In this document: positions 24,031-24,351 of the stretch, one piece after another
Position numbering within the stretch: position 1 is the stretch's first letter
Layout: every line of letters starts with the position of its first letter
Origin: Sulfurospirillum sp. UBA6810
Lineage (GTDB): Bacteria; Campylobacterota; Campylobacteria; Campylobacterales; Sulfurospirillaceae
DNA: 24,351 nt
Reading direction: 5' to 3'
Assembly (NCBI GenBank): GCA_002469305.1
Contig: DKEY01000164.1
Location: 1-24,351 of the forward strand
Position numbers and translations under genes: made by a program
Notes under the pieces: model-generated
What the model saw: only the letters and a program-made list of their open reading frames with translations
Told to the model about the DNA's origin: nothing
Database searches by the model: none

Positions 24031-24351
24031 ACTTCTTTCCTTGAAATTTATGAAAAAACATTATACTACTAAACAATATAATACCCGCTATATGTGTATC
24101 AGGAACTTTTGCAAAAATACTTTCCCAACCTATAAGTGCATCAGGAGAGAGTAGTAAAACAGTAGAGACTCCAAAGAGAGCTCTTTGCAATAGAGACATT
24201 TTATAATCCCAAAATCCCTCAACAGTGATAGCAAAAGCAGTGATACCAATCATCCCAAAGAAAAAGACTTCAAATCTATCTATCCAATCTCCTGTAATGA
24301 GTGGTGAAAAAGCAAAGAGTAAAGGCACTATATAAAGTCCTTTTCCTAGTT
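24023..24351 (-). CDS. C-terminus of a TRAP-type fused permease (partial)
   Basis: This is the C-terminal end of a membrane protein; the frame stays open to the window edge with the residues LGKGLYIVPLLFAFSPLI. It then shows hydrophobic helices (FFFGMIGITAFAITVEGF, ALFGVSTVLLLSPDALIGW, IAGIILFSSIMFF) and a basic tail. The IVPLLFAFSP start and the helix order resemble the end of fused (4TM/12TM, TAXI-type) TRAP transporter permeases, which import organic acids with a binding protein. An internal GTG at 24328 is not a real start. The assignment is moderate because only the last ~109 residues are visible. Confidence 0.55.
   Translation of the reverse strand, partial: LGKGLYIVPLLFAFSPLITGDWIDRFEVFFFGMIGITAFAITVEGFWDYKMSLLQRALFGVSTVLLLSPDALIGWESIFAKVPDTHIAGIILFSSIMFFHKFQGKKYA

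Noticed and set aside
23720..24154. 144-codon plus-strand open frame across the LUD and TRAP genes
   Set aside because: It spans two well-supported minus-strand genes and is Ser/Leu-rich shadow sequence with no recognisable family.
24328..24328. GTG at 24328 as the start of the last minus-strand gene
   Set aside because: The frame remains open to the edge of the window and the residues ahead (LGKGLYIV) fit the expected helix of a TRAP permease, so the gene is truncated by the window and does not start here.
1..24351. Insertion sequences, prophage genes, CRISPR arrays or defence genes
   Set aside because: I found no transposase, integrase, phage structural gene, direct-repeat array or defence-type domain in any gene.

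Overview
The window (about two-thirds A+T) looks like chromosome of a sulfur-oxidising, Sulfurimonas-like member of the Campylobacterota. I infer this from base composition and poly-A/T-rich spacers, a soxCDYZ-type cluster, a DUF3373 outer-membrane protein typical of that phylum, and a fused EtfBA / fused NfnAB redox cluster. No rRNA, tRNA, insertion sequence, prophage or CRISPR array is visible. The assignment is by recognition only; no database search was run.

Layout. (1) 1-2433, plus strand: an AT-rich leader with a possible decayed gene end, a small secreted protein of a cytochrome-c-like type that lacks a haem motif, and a large DUF3373 outer-membrane protein followed by a hairpin. (2) 2434-10018, plus strand: a compact thiosulfate-oxidation operon, soxC-soxD-soxY-soxZ, then a tandem-DUF302 lipoprotein, a SoxW-like periplasmic thioredoxin, an unrecognised 157-residue protein, a stand-alone MOSC-domain protein, a cytochrome c with an ethylbenzene-dehydrogenase-like (EB_dh) domain, and a 53-residue Pmp3/YqaE membrane protein. 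SoxCD is the sulfane dehydrogenase half of the Sox pathway and SoxYZ is the sulfur carrier. SoxXA and SoxB are not here and must lie elsewhere. (3) 10019-17977, plus strand: ETF:quinone oxidoreductase, a single-chain EtfB-EtfA fusion with the EtfB loop seen in bifurcating ETFs, a single-chain NfnA-NfnB fusion (ferredoxin/NADH/NADPH transhydrogenase type), and a DUF389 membrane protein fused to a degenerate lipid-kinase-like domain. No acyl-CoA dehydrogenase is nearby, so the set reads more like a ferredoxin/pyridine-nucleotide/quinone balancing module than beta-oxidation. (4) 21049-17980, minus strand: moaC, a DUF493 protein, a coiled-coil protein and an M42 aminopeptidase. MoaC makes the molybdopterin precursor that SoxC needs. 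(5) 21203-22213, plus strand: a divergent MreB-like actin. (6) 24351-22230, minus strand: the end of a TRAP-type permease (cut by the window edge), a LUD-domain protein and an LhgO-type FAD oxidase, probably one uptake/oxidation operon for an organic acid.

The most interesting items are the EtfBA / ETF-QO / NfnAB cluster as a candidate electron-bifurcating system, the accessory genes attached to soxCDYZ, the strong excess of the octamer TACATGTA (11 copies), and a perfect 24-bp palindrome that carries the stop codons of two convergent genes in its two arms.
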